Shown here piece by piece: positions 1 through 10,380 of a stretch of DNA of 64,000 nucleotides. The first letter of the stretch is position 1. Each line of letters opens with the position of its first letter. Under the pieces are notes generated by a model. That model did no database searches. It was not told where the DNA came from and saw only the letters and a list, made by a program, of their open reading frames with translations. The stretch spans positions 26,031,449 through 26,095,448 of the forward strand of contig NC_135553.1 of NCBI RefSeq assembly GCF_964340395.1, written 5' to 3'. This stretch comes from Glandiceps talaboti. Its lineage: Eukaryota; Hemichordata; Enteropneusta; Spengelidae. The translations under genes were made by a program, and so were the position numbers.

Positions 1-628
1 ATATAATAGTAAAAATTGTGAAGTCTCACGAGAAATAGTGGATGTGGATATATTGACATCACATGTAAACTGTTCTTCCAATCTATAATGGCTATACATC
101 TGATAGGAAGACACAGAAACGAAAGTGTTCACCAGCCGTGTTTTGGGTCCTTTCAACTCGCTGTAACTTTCACAAGTTTTAGATACAATAAACGCAAAAA
201 TCTCGACTGACATTTCCTCCGTGATATTTTTTATCAATTTTGGAATTATTGATAGGAATGATGATTTTTCAGCGATTTTCTGACGCATATTTGACACTTA
301 TGTTGTAAATTTCGGCCGGTTTTTCGCTCAAAATTTACAAAATAGATGGAATCTTGTTTTTTAAATGGCTGTCATAAGAAAAGGACAACGTCCAAATGTT
401 TTCATGATCGGGAGAGAGAGAGAGAGAGTGATTTGACCCAAGTTTGAAAGTAAACTCGTTTGACAAGCGATGTGACAAGGCGACATGTGTAACATGTGTA
501 ACACTTTTAATCATGTATTTATGTCTACACAGATGTTTCTTATGAAAATTGTAAAGTTTTTTCGGAGATTTAGAAAACAGAAGCGTAAGTATCATGCTGC
601 ACAATATGTAACTCATTTTTAGAATTAG
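1..628. other. AT-rich non-coding DNA, no gene seen
   Basis: No reading frame here has a recognisable domain or codon-like composition. The only local feature is a short GA run near 413-428. The frames on both strands look like chance openings. Confidence 0.6.
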
Positions 629-674
629 AACAACTGAACTTCTTAGGGTCATTAGTGCTATAGGCATTAAAAAG

Positions 675-715
<41 letters not shown>

Positions 716-717
716 GA
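629..717 (+). repeat. TCTG-tailed dispersed repeat, copy 1
   Basis: A degenerate unit (CAACTGAACT, then TTAGTGCTATAGGCAT) runs directly into about ten TCTG repeats at 675-716. The same core followed by TCTG occurs near 10298, 13771 and 17262, so this is a dispersed family and not only a microsatellite. Frames read through the TCTG run are artefacts. Confidence 0.75.
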
Positions 718-1340
718 GTGTCACCGGTGTGTAAATGTAATGTTCTTTTCTGTTATTTTCAAGTGGAAATCGTACTATATTTTCGATGTTTCAGATAACT
801 TTTCAAATTTGGCTGACATGTTACTAGTACTTCACATGTTACATGTACTAGAACAACATCTTTCAATAGGCTGCAGAGTAGGACTCCAGTGTAGTGGTTT
901 GGAGTATTTGTTGCCATTATGATGAAAAAATAAATTTATTTGCGTACTTGCATACCAGTAGTGAATTTTGGTATTAAAGCGAGGGAATTGACTATTTTTA
1001 TGAGAAAACCATAGAAGTAATTGTTGAAAGATTTTAGATTGACCAGGGTTGTTAATAGAACTTTGCAAACCCTGTAAGAAAATAAACCGTAAAACGAACA
1101 ATGTTGTGTCACACAAAAACAATATACCTATTTTTTTTTTTAAATGGAAAAGTATTGTAGATAAAAACAGAATTAAAATTTGCAGCTAGCAAAATCATAA
1201 AGTTTTAAAGTGTATGTAAATAGGTTTCCAAAGTTTCCGAATTTTTGCCTGGAAATGACGTAGTTTTCATATGTGATTAAAGATTTGTGTGACATTTTTG
1301 ACAAAAGTACGATATTAATAGTGAAAATTGATTAGTGAAA
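718..1340. other. Non-coding DNA, nothing recognised
   Basis: AT-rich sequence with short stop-interrupted frames and an oligo-T at 1131-1140. No motif supports a gene. Confidence 0.55.
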
Positions 1341-1475
1341 ATTACTAGTACATGCCAAACACAGCTGCACAGGTTCAATGGACACTCAACACGTCACTCT
1401 TCCACGTCAAAAAACTCACACTGTAAGACATGCATAGCCATGGTATAGTTCTCTTCAGCATGTAAAGAGAACATG
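1341..1475. repeat. Dispersed repeat shared with 8545-8665
   Basis: The order of words GCCAAACACAG, GGTTCA, TGGACTCA, CTGTAAGACATG and GTATAGTTC-CTTCAGCATGT recurs in the same orientation in the intron at 8545-8665, diverged by scattered substitutions and small gaps. It looks like two old copies of one interspersed element, roughly 120-135 bp. Class unknown. Confidence 0.6.
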
Positions 1476-1483
1476 GTTTTGTA

Positions 1484-1603
1484 GTAGTCTAATATCGTAT
1501 TGTAAGTAGCTCCTGGCTGGGGACTGTCCCAAATTATGTTATTGTGCTAGTCTTATATCGTATTATAAGTATCTCAAGGCTGGAGACAGTCTTAGAAAAT
1601 GTT
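1484..1603. repeat. About 62 bp tandem duplication
   Basis: Two adjacent imperfect copies. The first carries GTCTAATATCGTATTGTAAG, the second GTCTTATATCGTATTATAAG. Each is followed by a CTGG-GACTGTC-like or CTGGAGACAGTC-like segment. No coding signal. Confidence 0.65.
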
Positions 1604-2640
1604 CGTTCATTTCAATACATCTCAACTAGGCTATCACAATACCAGGTCTTTAAATTATCATCTAACTTTGACACCTACGGTTTTTTTTTTCACACAGTCT
1701 TTCACACACTCCTATTTCAATAGGCTTGTGTATTTCTAATTGACAGACAACGATTTATCATTCCGTCATTGTTGAAACTGTAAGAATTTATAATTATGAT
1801 CTTAGCACGTATTTATGCATGTTTTCTAAATAAATTTGTAATCTTTTTAGTTTTATTTCACATTTTAATTTTAATTTCAATCCAGTAAGAATGTTGTGGA
1901 ATACTCGTCTGGTACCTGATACCTGGTTATCCTAACAAAATAATTGCAGCCTCATTGATCTGTTTCAATCTTATTATGCATTGTACTTGTCATTTTTTTG
2001 TGTATACCCAGTGATGAAGCATAATAAATAAAAACATAAAAAAAAATAACAAATGGTGATATCATAGTGTAGCATTAGTTTTATAAGTAGCCACGAGTTA
2101 TTATTTTAGATGTATTAACAGTGTTCTTTTAGCCGTATTCAAGGGACCTCCTTCATGTTTGTAAGAATATTAATGCCCCCCCCCCCCCCCATACTAAACT
2201 TTTAGGTGGTTATGTACACGGTGTATTTATAAGCCCTCCACTTGGAAGCGTGGGCCTACTTCGAATGAGATCACATTAAATGTCACATGTTTTGTATTTA
2301 TGAGTTAATTTTCAGTTTGAAATGACACATAGCGGAAGGTGGCAATATTGTGCACGTAAGGTCGTTTTCTAAGGCTTTGCTTTGTGCTTTTACAAGCTTA
2401 CATCAACGTTACATGTAATTATAATAAAATGTAATTTATTACTGTTATATCAGTGATCCTTTAGGAATTTATCTATAGCTAGCTGTCAACAAAATAAAAC
2501 AAGAAAAAGTGTACGAAATGCAATATTATTGAAAACATACAAAGACATGTAATAAGGAAATTAAGAGATAAAAAGCAAAAAATACAGTTTACAAGGACAA
2601 CCGATTTCGATTCATAAAAAGGGTAAAAAAAATTAAGAGT
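1604..2640. other. Non-coding DNA with a poly-C run
   Basis: AT-rich sequence with oligo-T near 1681 and about 15 C residues at 2175-2190. No gene-like frame. Homopolymers such as this poly-C are prone to assembly length error. Confidence 0.55.
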
Positions 2641-2649
2641 ATCGATAAA

Positions 2650-3060
2650 AAGGCAGATGGACAGAACAACGATAGACGTACGCTTACGGTACCACGGTGC
2701 GGTATCGATATACAAATCACAAAAGGATAAACGAAAGCATTTCGCGAATATGTTCCTAGGGGGCGTCCCGAGCTTGGAGGTGTCCGGCGCACGCAGTGGA
2801 TTTGCACTTGATTTGTCACGCGTAGCTGTCACGCGTCTGGTGTCCGGCCTGGAGGAGTGTCCTGCGCCCTGAGCTGGTATGGGCTTGCTGCTAGACGAAT
2901 GTATATACTTCCATGCTATAAGCGAACGAAGTTCGCAGTGAGGACTTGCCCGAACATCCTCGATAGCGATGTTCGGTCGTATGTTGTATTGTATCGGAAG
3001 AACATCAGAGGTCTAGCACATAGACTACCTTCTCACCCGATATCTCTGTAAGTTCGATCG
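2650..3060. other. CpG-richer island, no gene identified
   Basis: This stretch is visibly richer in G+C and CpG than its AT-rich surroundings (many CG dinucleotides between 2660 and 3060). It contains short palindromes such as GCGAACGAAGTTCGC near 2920. Frames on both strands show no known domain. It could be a distal promoter or a TE fragment. It lies upstream of the kinesin-like exons, but nothing ties it to them. Confidence 0.35.
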
Positions 3061-3535
3061 TGGTACGAATTCGATGGGCACGAAAATATTAGGTCCATTT
3101 TCGTCTCGATTACAATTCAATTGTTAAGTAACTAGAATGTACCATTTTGTTCATTTTAGTGACATTTTATTTAGTATCATCTATTAGTGTTGGTGAACAA
3201 CACGAGCCTAGCCTTTCAAAGTTTCACATTTCATTTTGTTTTTGTACCGTATTAGCGTACACGAGACAGTGTGTGTGTGTGTTCACATGCATGCATACAA
3301 ACAATCCAGATCTGAGTCGGCTTCAAGTTCGCCCTGAAAAGGGCCGATGTGGAAAATATTCTGTGTACCTCCTGATCTTCATTGAGCTAAATGACGGAGG
3401 AAAGACATGTTGACTGTTTGAGAGCTATAGAATGAATGACAAGTTTGAAAAAAATATGCATGAATGTGATTCGCACTAAGTTTGACATAACTTATATTAT
3501 ATAAGTAGCCTCTTTACCGAGATATTTGACTTTCC

Positions 3536-3560
3536 AAAATGGCGACCATGAGCTCGTAGC
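3536..3560 (+). promoter_or_regulatory. Possible YY1-like AAAATGGCGAC motif
   Basis: CCAAAATGGCGACCATG matches the AANATGGCG core bound by YY1, a motif often found at or just after metazoan transcription starts. It lies about 600 bp upstream of a candidate first coding exon of the kinesin-like gene. This is motif-level support only. Confidence 0.25.
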
Positions 3561-3754
3561 GAAACCGCGAGAGAAGTAAATCATTTTGCCTCGTTTGTTG
3601 AAAAAATATTCGATTCATTTTTTCCCGTCAAAACGTGCAAGGGGGCGCCAATGAATTTCCAAGAGGGCGCTGTGCCCCTGTTACCTTGTTCAGAGAGAAC
3701 ACTGGACTCTTGACACTGAATATTTTTGTCATACATGTATTTTGATTTTTCAAG

Positions 3755-3788
3755 TGTAACCCTAACCTAACCCAAACCCTAACCCTTA
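3755..3788. repeat. Interstitial telomere-like repeat
   Basis: A short degenerate array of CCCTAA-type words (GTAACCCTAACCTAACCC, then AAACCCTAACCC) matches the metazoan telomere repeat. There are four to five units with one- or two-base irregularities. It is internal to the window with unique sequence on both sides. Confidence 0.7.
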
Positions 3789-4139
3789 CACCTGTACAAA
3801 TTTGGGAGAACCTGTAGTGTAATTTAATAATTAATAGTGAGCCTCCTTAATTAAAAAAAACGTAGGACTGCATATTTTTGGGGACCCCCATATTTGGTGA
3901 TTGTGTGTGATTTTGGCAAAAAAATGTGTTTTTGGTAAAGAAAAAAAAATGAAGTGCTACAATCATATGCCATTGTGTTCTTTTTTAAGAAACTTCCTTA
4001 CATTTGTAAAAAGGTAGCTTGAAAAAATATTGCCACCTAACTGAATTTCCTGTGGTCATAGATAATTTGATAATGTATGGTTATTATGATTTATAAGTGT
4101 TATCATGTGTATAATGTTGAATGTTCCATTTCTTTACAG

Positions 4140-4189
4140 TAGTGAATCCAGAATGGATAGAAATGAAAGAACTCAAACTGAAAAAAAAG
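4140..4189 (+). CDS. Candidate first coding exon of kinesin-like gene
   Basis: A pyrimidine-rich tract ending TTTACAG precedes position 4140 and a GTAATT donor follows 4189. An ATG at 4153 opens a short charged peptide (MDRNERTQTEKK), plausible in size for the variable segment before kinesin beta-1. Against this, the exon would end in phase 1, whereas the next kinesin exon at 7409 begins in phase 0. Direct splicing would therefore be out of frame unless another donor or a small exon is used. It may be unrelated. Confidence 0.25.
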
Positions 4190-5720
4190 GTAATTAGAAA
4201 TTAAGTTGATTCAAATGTCTTCATTTAAATAATTAACTATTACAGTAGGCAATGTGACATAAATGGAAAAAAACAACCCAAAATATATCAACATATTAAT
4301 AGAAGACTAATTATATACCAGTCTTACTGAAAGGTATAGTTAGATTATCGATTTTGATTAACCTTTGACCTCAAGTGACCTCAATTAACATCACCAGCAG
4401 GAAGGGAACTATCAGTTTTTATGACTGGAGGTGGGCCGGTGACTTTTAATTTCTGTTGTTCTTAATAATAGTGACCCCCTCCAGTTCATCCACAAAACAA
4501 CCCCCCCCCTTCCACACTGAGACCCTCCCCTCCTATCTGTTGACAAGAAACATTCTTTTTGCTCTTGCAAATGACACTCCATATCCTGCATAGTTAATTT
4601 TACATTTCACATTTTCAGCAATTTAATTGTATCTGGTAATTTGCTAACCGAATCCATTGCTTTACATGTATTTATAGAGCGGAACCCTATGAGAAGTATC
4701 ATTATCTGTTCATGGACATACAAATATTCATAGTTTAGTAACCCAAAATTCCAGGACATCTCTCTGATTGAGTTTATTATTGTCATGGATTAATTTAGCT
4801 ATTATAAAGAACGATACAAGAAATGGAGTTAAATGGGTTAATATAATTGCAAACCCATGTCAATAACTGTCAATGCATGTATACTCATTGACCAGTTTGC
4901 ACGTTTCAAGAAACCTAAATGTGTGACATCAAGTAGCCAAGTTATTTTCTAATGTACACTTCAATGAATGAATTAGAAATAAGGGTAATTTCCAAATTTG
5001 ATTTCCATCCTGCAATTAATGATCTATGTTTTTTGTGTTATTTCTCTTTTTTTAAGTTATCTAATTTCTACTGTCACTACAAATCACTAAACTAATGCTT
5101 TTAAGTACATGGGTGACTTTATAAGTTCTGGCCCAATGCAATTACACCTCCAATGTTAATTTGAAAATTCTAGAAAACGGTAATGCTGAAGACATTCTAT
5201 TGGAAGGTAATACAAAATAGAAATAAGCACCAAATTCCTACTTCCTATTTGAATTTGGGCGTGGCTCTACATAAACGATAGAGTGGACATTTGTATGAAT
5301 AGATACTTTCTACTCAAAGCTTGCTGATACCAGTATCACACACTACACATGCACTAATTTATAGGTCTATAGTATTATTCAGAGGGGTATTTTGACAAAT
5401 TTTAGACAGGGGTGAACACCCATAGAAAAGGTATATAACATGTACTGCATTTTTTACCTCCCTCCCCTTTTTTAACTCATGTAGACTTTTGAGTCTTGAT
5501 TTTTGAAGTTTTATGACCCACCTCTTTAAATACACATACGACTTTTGTCACGTTTTAACCCCATATTTTGAACAAGGTTGTTTCCATGGGTTGTTTGAGG
5601 TCATCTTTATTGGGAAGTAGATACCCCGCCTCCTCCCGCCCCCAGAGTTTGTAGGCAATTTTAAAACTCCTGACCACTGAGGCGATTTAACCCCTGTTTC
5701 TGGCTAAAATGTAGACTTTT
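4190..5720. other. Intron-like or intergenic DNA
   Basis: AT-rich, with an oligo-C run at 4501-4509 and no recognisable coding segment. If the 4140 exon is real, this is intron. Confidence 0.5.
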
Positions 5721-6336
5721 TAGTCCCCGCCGGACGAAGTCTGGGATGGGGACTTATGGATTGGTTCCGTCCGTCCGTCCATGTGTGCATCCGTCCATCC
5801 GTCCGTCTGTTCATCCAGAGCCGTTTCTTGGAGATGGCTGGACCGATTTTTTTCAAACTTGGTACAGGGTTTGCAAATTTTCCATGTCCAAAGCCATAAC
5901 TCAGACATGCGTGAACAGATCTCATTCAAAGTTGCTATTAGGACAGTGTTCTATGACATACATGTGCATATCTTTTTTCGTCGTGATATGATCGTAGTAT
6001 GGCTGCCTGGCAGCCATTTTTTTTGCGAATTTTCCATGTCCAAAGCCATAACTCAGACATGCTTGAACAGGTCGTCCCCCCCCCCCCCCAGTACCCAGCC
6101 CATCCTTTATTGTTGAATGGTTTATTCCATCACATCATCTTGAAGAGTAGGCATGTCCCATGTCCAACGAGGAGACCCAACATGAGTAGGCACGTTCCAT
6201 GTCCAGCGAGCAGACACAACATATCTAACTAGTTTGATTTAGGTTCACAAGTGTTGTTGCATGATCAGAGTTGTGATATCAAGAAAATGTCAACATAAAC
6301 TGCCAGTTTCTTAAAACCCAATCATAGCGGGGACTA
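5721..6336. mobile_element. MITE-like element, TAGTCCCCGC termini
   Basis: It begins TAGTCCCCGC at 5721-5730 and ends with the exact reverse complement GCGGGGACTA at 6327-6336. This gives 8 bp inverted termini (GTCCCCGC) flanked by TA, as expected for Tc1/mariner-type target duplication. Inside are a CCGT/CCAT-rich segment, the phrase AGAGCCGTTTCTTGGAGATG and two copies of a TTTTCCATGTCCAAAGCC segment (5877 and 6030). Frames through it are repeat-derived. No transposase is present. A 5'-end relative of this element lies at 52986-53110. Confidence 0.6.
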
Positions 6337-7408
6337 TGTCATTCTCAATATGACTTGTTGCAGTGTATATTAGAAAATGACTTGGCATGGCCACTTGATG
6401 TCATGCATTCACTTGTTTGTTCATAATTCTGTTCATAAATGTTAAGTTTAATAATGGCACTGACTCAAACTTCCTTCTCTTCATTGAGCAATCTGGTAAT
6501 TTTAATGAAAATGTTTTTGAACAGGTTTGAATATTATGAATTGTGATGAATGTCCTTGATTTCAAAATAGAAATTAAAAAAATGTCATCAAAATTTTTTC
6601 TGTACTACAGCTGTTTCAGAACAAGATACTAGTAATTCAATTCACTTACTACTGGCTATGTTGTCCACCTTATGATTTGCTGACAAAATTTTACTCATAG
6701 TATACGGTCATTCAATGAGGATATTCAATTTAATCCTGACTTTGTCCCAAGTGATAGTTGTACTGTCTGGGAAAAACAGGATTACGTATGACATGGGAAG
6801 ATGTAAAATCTAATTTTCCTCAAAGCTTTGCACGCACTGTGTCTGTACTATAAAAGTCCTGGCGATAGTACTTAGCCCTTTAGTAGATCACTATCAAACA
6901 AGTCTGTGTTTCTAATTTAGTTTATCAATCATTCATATAATATATTCTCCAAGAATCCTGAGTGATATTGTGTTCACCTTGGAATATATGTCATTCTTAG
7001 TTTATGGTGTAAAACAATAATTTGAGCAAGACAAAGGGGGGTTTCATGTATTAAACTTGGTGACAGTCATGGGTATCGGAGAAAAAGTGAAAGACAAACA
7101 CAGAAAGGTTATTTTTGATAAGAAGACATGTAGTTCAATCATACCACACTATAGTCCAAATAAGGTTTGACCCGGACATAATTGCAACAGAAATAATTTT
7201 AAGTGCGTCTTACTCAGAATTTTATGCTGAACAACATATCAAAAGTCTAGGAAAATCTAAGTGGTGGAACATGGGGAAAATAAGGTTTTTATTAATTCCA
7301 AATCTTTTTTCTTTTTTTCTTCATTCAGTAAGTACCGGTATAATAATGACACTTTTCCTTGGTATTTATTTCTCTAATCAGAAACATATTGATCATTTTG
7401 TTTTTCAG
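6337..7408. other. Intron-like DNA
   Basis: AT-rich with no recognised domain. It ends in a polypyrimidine tract and TTTTTCAG, which is the acceptor of the following exon. Confidence 0.5.
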
Positions 7409-7515
7409 TCAGAGGAAGTGGTGGTGGTCAGACGTCGACCAGTGAACCAGGACGAAATTGCTGCATGGCATGAAGGAGTGATTGAAATGGACGTCAACAT
7501 TAGAAAACCACTCAG
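7409..7515 (+). CDS. KIF3B-like: Kinesin-2 motor exon B (beta-1 strand)
   Basis: The exon runs from a TTTTTCAG acceptor to a GTAAAA donor. Its translation starts SEEVVVVRRRPVNQDE and aligns with the start of kinesin-2 motors, where the family reads roughly SESVRVVVRCRPMN. The conserved Cys of VRCRP is Arg here. It ends in phase 2, matching the phase 2 start of all three P-loop exons downstream. The segment between this exon and the P-loop exon in KIF3 proteins (about 25-30 residues, including the FTFDAVY strand) was not found. The frame stays open upstream to 7115 without homology, so the acceptor decides the start. Confidence 0.75.
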
Positions 7516-8723
7516 GTAAAAAAATGATGTTTGCAACCCCACCAATTTAATGTTTGAATTAATAGACCAATTCATATATACTCAGACAATATAACAACCT
7601 TATGATAATATGCATATCTCAGTCATTTCCCCATTTATGGCCAAACAAATCTCTTCTTATGTCAACAGTGCTCAAACTGAAGATACATAACCACAACTTC
7701 ACCCAGGACTACTTTGCATCTAAAGCCTTCAAACATCGTTATAAAATGATTTCTAATCCTTTGTCAAAAAACTTGTATTGGAAAAACAACTCACAGGGAT
7801 TTATTTGACCCATACTTTAACTCTGGCAATGTATTAAATTTTATTTGTCAGCAGTTGAGTATAACATTTACAAATTACTAGGAAGTTTGGTTTCTGTGAA
7901 GGAACATGTACATCTTGTGTGCCTCATGTCTATAAGTTTGTATACATCGTGACTGTCTGGTAACTACCCCTTGCTGTCTATGAATCTGTGATTTTCAGGG
8001 ACAATGAGTGCTCCATACAATAGATAATCACAGAATATGTAATGTTTTGGCATAAAATCACCATCACTAAGGGGTTTATGTTATGTATGAGCAATTGGTA
8101 ACATACATGTACATGACATATATGAGCTTCATTACACAGCAGTTTATGAAATAGCACTTTAAAAATGCCAACAAGTTCTGAAAATACAAGTACAATAAAT
8201 GCCAACATTTATCAAATTTTCCCAAGTGTGTGCCCATGGTTAACGTGAAACAACAGAAAACACATACAAATGTAAAATGCTTTGAAAATTGTGTTTCAAC
8301 TAATAAAGAAGGCAAGTTAGGTTCATAAAACATCGTCAATATGATGGTAATTTTTTTTGAAAAACAATGCGGTTTGATTGTATGTTTTGCTTTCCAGCAT
8401 ATGGTACTAGTATAGGAGTCAATTGTTTTTATTTTGATACATACCCAGTACATGTAGTGTGTACTCCTGTTGCAATTACTGTAAAAAGACACAACACTAA
8501 TGTTGGAATTTTTGTTGCCATCATTGTGTCTACCTAGAGAATCACTACATCATGCATGCTGCCAAACACAGGTTCATATGGACTCAGCACAGTAGTGAAC
8601 TTCATGCCAAAAGAAATTGTACTGTAAGACATGTCTAACCGTATAGTTCGCTTCAGCATGTTCAGATTTTTTTACAAAACAAAAATAGTCGGTGACGGTA
8701 CCGTACCACACCACTGAATTGAG
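7516..8723. other. Intron of the kinesin-like gene
   Basis: AT-rich and without a recognised exon. The family's FTFDAVYDW-type exon should lie here but I could not find it. A copy of the repeat seen at 1341-1475 occupies about 8545-8665. Confidence 0.5.
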
Positions 8724-8877
8724 GCCAGCCACTAATCAGAACTAGTTTTACCACTGTTGATTATATGCACAAACTTGCCCTTGGCTACATGTACCATCAT
8801 TTTAATTTGATCACTTTAATTTGATAGTTATACATGTACATACCTGAATCATTTCTCTATTTTAATGAATTCTTCAG

Positions 8878-9002
8878 CTTTATAGAAAGAGGATTGTACG
8901 ATGAGAGATTCTGTGTTCTAGCCGACTCTGTACTAGAGGACTTAAATGGTACAATATCTTCATATGGACAAATTGGTATGGGCAAGACGTTTACTATGGA
9001 AG
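8878..9002 (+). CDS. KIF3B-like: Kinesin-2 motor exon C1 (P-loop)
   Basis: Acceptor TTCTTCAG, donor GTCAGT; phase 2 in, phase 1 out. The translation carries [20 protein letters not shown] followed by [16 protein letters not shown]. This is the kinesin-2 ELYDETFRPLVDSVL to AYGQTGTGKTYTMEG region. Walker A is readable as GQIGMGKT. The Thr of GQTG is Ile and the penultimate position is Met, both unusual for active motors. Gly, Lys and Thr of GxxxxGKT are kept. It joins in frame to exon D1. Confidence 0.85.
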
Positions 9003-9418
9003 GTCAGTCATTAAACATAACAATTAGTTCAACTTGTTGAATTAGAATTTAGATGATGGGATCGTCTTTGCGAATGTCAGGACCTTTCAGGAGAATATGT
9101 AAAGTCTGTATACTATGTAATGTTCCAATTCCTAGTACATAGCTTAGTTCTTGCTACTGTTTTTATTAATCAATAACTAATTGTAAAGAGGTAACTATTA
9201 ATCAGAATGATTGAATAAATTTCATAAAGATATTTGATGCATTTTTTCAACAGGCTCCTAAAAGTTAATGTAAATAAAAAACAGCAAAAAGTTGCATTTT
9301 GCAAATTTACCATAATCTTGAAATTGATGTGTTAAACTCCTCAAGTTTAACTTGTATTTGTCAAGATAGTTATGTCAATGGTAATTGTAAACTACATGTA
9401 TGATATCACATTATTCAG

Positions 9419-9543
9419 GTGTATGGAGTGATCCAGACCTCCAAGATTTGATTCCAGATTCCTTTGACTACATATGTACTCGCATATCCCAGTCAGAAAA
9501 TCAACAGTATTTAGTGAGACCAGATGTTGGTGTTTATGTTATG
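9419..9543 (+). CDS. KIF3B-like: Kinesin-2 motor exon D1
   Basis: Starts phase 1 after TTATTCAG and ends phase 0 at a GTGAGT donor. It reads GVWSDPDLQDLIPDSFDYIC, then SENQQYLVRPDVGVYVM. In KIF3B the SQNQQYLVR strand continues into ASYLEIYQEEIRDLL and about a dozen more residues before RPDTGVYVK. Here the two ends are fused inside one exon at the shared Arg, so about 27-30 conserved residues are missing without a frameshift. All three units share this. Confidence 0.85.
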
Positions 9544-10009
9544 GTGAGTATTTAGAGTAAAATAGTTTAACTTTTCAACTTGCAAACTGCACTAGCTGCA
9601 AGTGGGACATTATTGTTTGATATCAGGATCATGTTTGTTCATTGATTTTAGGGTATAGATCCAAACATCAGTTTGATGGTATTCATTGTAATATCATAAA
9701 TGTATACATCTATAATTACCCATAGTTTGTTCAATATTGTTGAAAGTGTATGTTACGAGTACAAAAGTCATTACTTCCAGCAAAACATCTTTAAAAAAAA
9801 CATTTCCTGTTTCAGCTAGTGTAGATTTAACATTGCTATTATCATGGCATTCAAAGCTGTAAAACCAAAGTATACGTAGCTATAAAGTCATATTTATATG
9901 TATTCTTATATTATTGTTTAAAAAAACTGAAATTGAAAAATTATAACTTTAATATTTGATGGATTTATGTGATGTTATTTGTTCTCACTGTTTTTTCATT
10001 TATTTACAG

Positions 10010-10089
10010 GATCTCATCTCATTTGTTACAAAAAGTGTGACAGAAATTGAACATGTGACGAATGTTGGTAATCAGAACAGAGCTGTTGG
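10010..10089 (+). CDS. KIF3B-like: Kinesin-2 motor exon E1 (pre-switch I)
   Basis: Acceptor ATTTACAG, donor GTAAGC; phase 0 in, phase 2 out. It encodes [10 protein letters not shown], then [17 protein letters not shown]. This matches KIF3B [27 protein letters not shown] almost residue for residue, which is the main reason for choosing KIF3B over KIF3A or KIF17. In the family the next residues are ATNMNEHSSRSH (switch I). No such exon was found after this one or its two duplicates. Confidence 0.9.
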
Positions 10090-10194
10090 GTAAGCAAGCT
10101 TCTTGTTATTCTCAATGAATTACAAGCAATGAACTTCAAGTCTTTGTTGTTTCACATTGTGTTGTCTAGAAAAACAATAATGAAGTAGTTTTTG

Positions 10195-10380
10195 TTAGCA
10201 CAACTGAACTGATAAGGGTAAGTCTGTCTGTCTGTCTGTCTGTGTGTGTGTCTGTCTGTCTGTGTGTCTATCTTGTCTTGTTTATTTGTATTTGTTTAGC
10301 ACAACTGAACTGATAATGTTCAGTAGTGCTATAGGCATGGCCAAGTGTCTGTTTGTCTGTCTGTCTGTGGATGTGTGTAT
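10195..10380 (+). repeat. TCTG-tailed dispersed repeat pair
   Basis: Two adjacent members. The first runs from CACAACTGAACTGATAAGGG into TCTG repeats. The second (10298 on) has a 13 bp imperfect hairpin, AGCACAACTGAAC paired with GTTCAGTAGTGCT around a TGATAAT loop, then ATAGGCAT and TCTG repeats. It is duplicated with unit 2 at about 13668-13855. Confidence 0.75.

Noticed and set aside
335-724. A 129-codon minus-strand frame starting with TDRQTDRQ
   Set aside because: Begins inside a TCTG repeat and continues through unremarkable AT-rich DNA; no family features.
7115-7408. Extension of the kinesin beta-1 exon to the upstream ATG at 7115
   Set aside because: The upstream codons show no kinesin similarity and a strong TTTTTCAG acceptor sits exactly where homology begins.
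8076-8492. A 138-codon minus-strand frame in the kinesin-like intron
   Set aside because: Cys/Phe/Tyr-rich composition typical of AT-rich antisense noise, and it overlaps a presumed intron.
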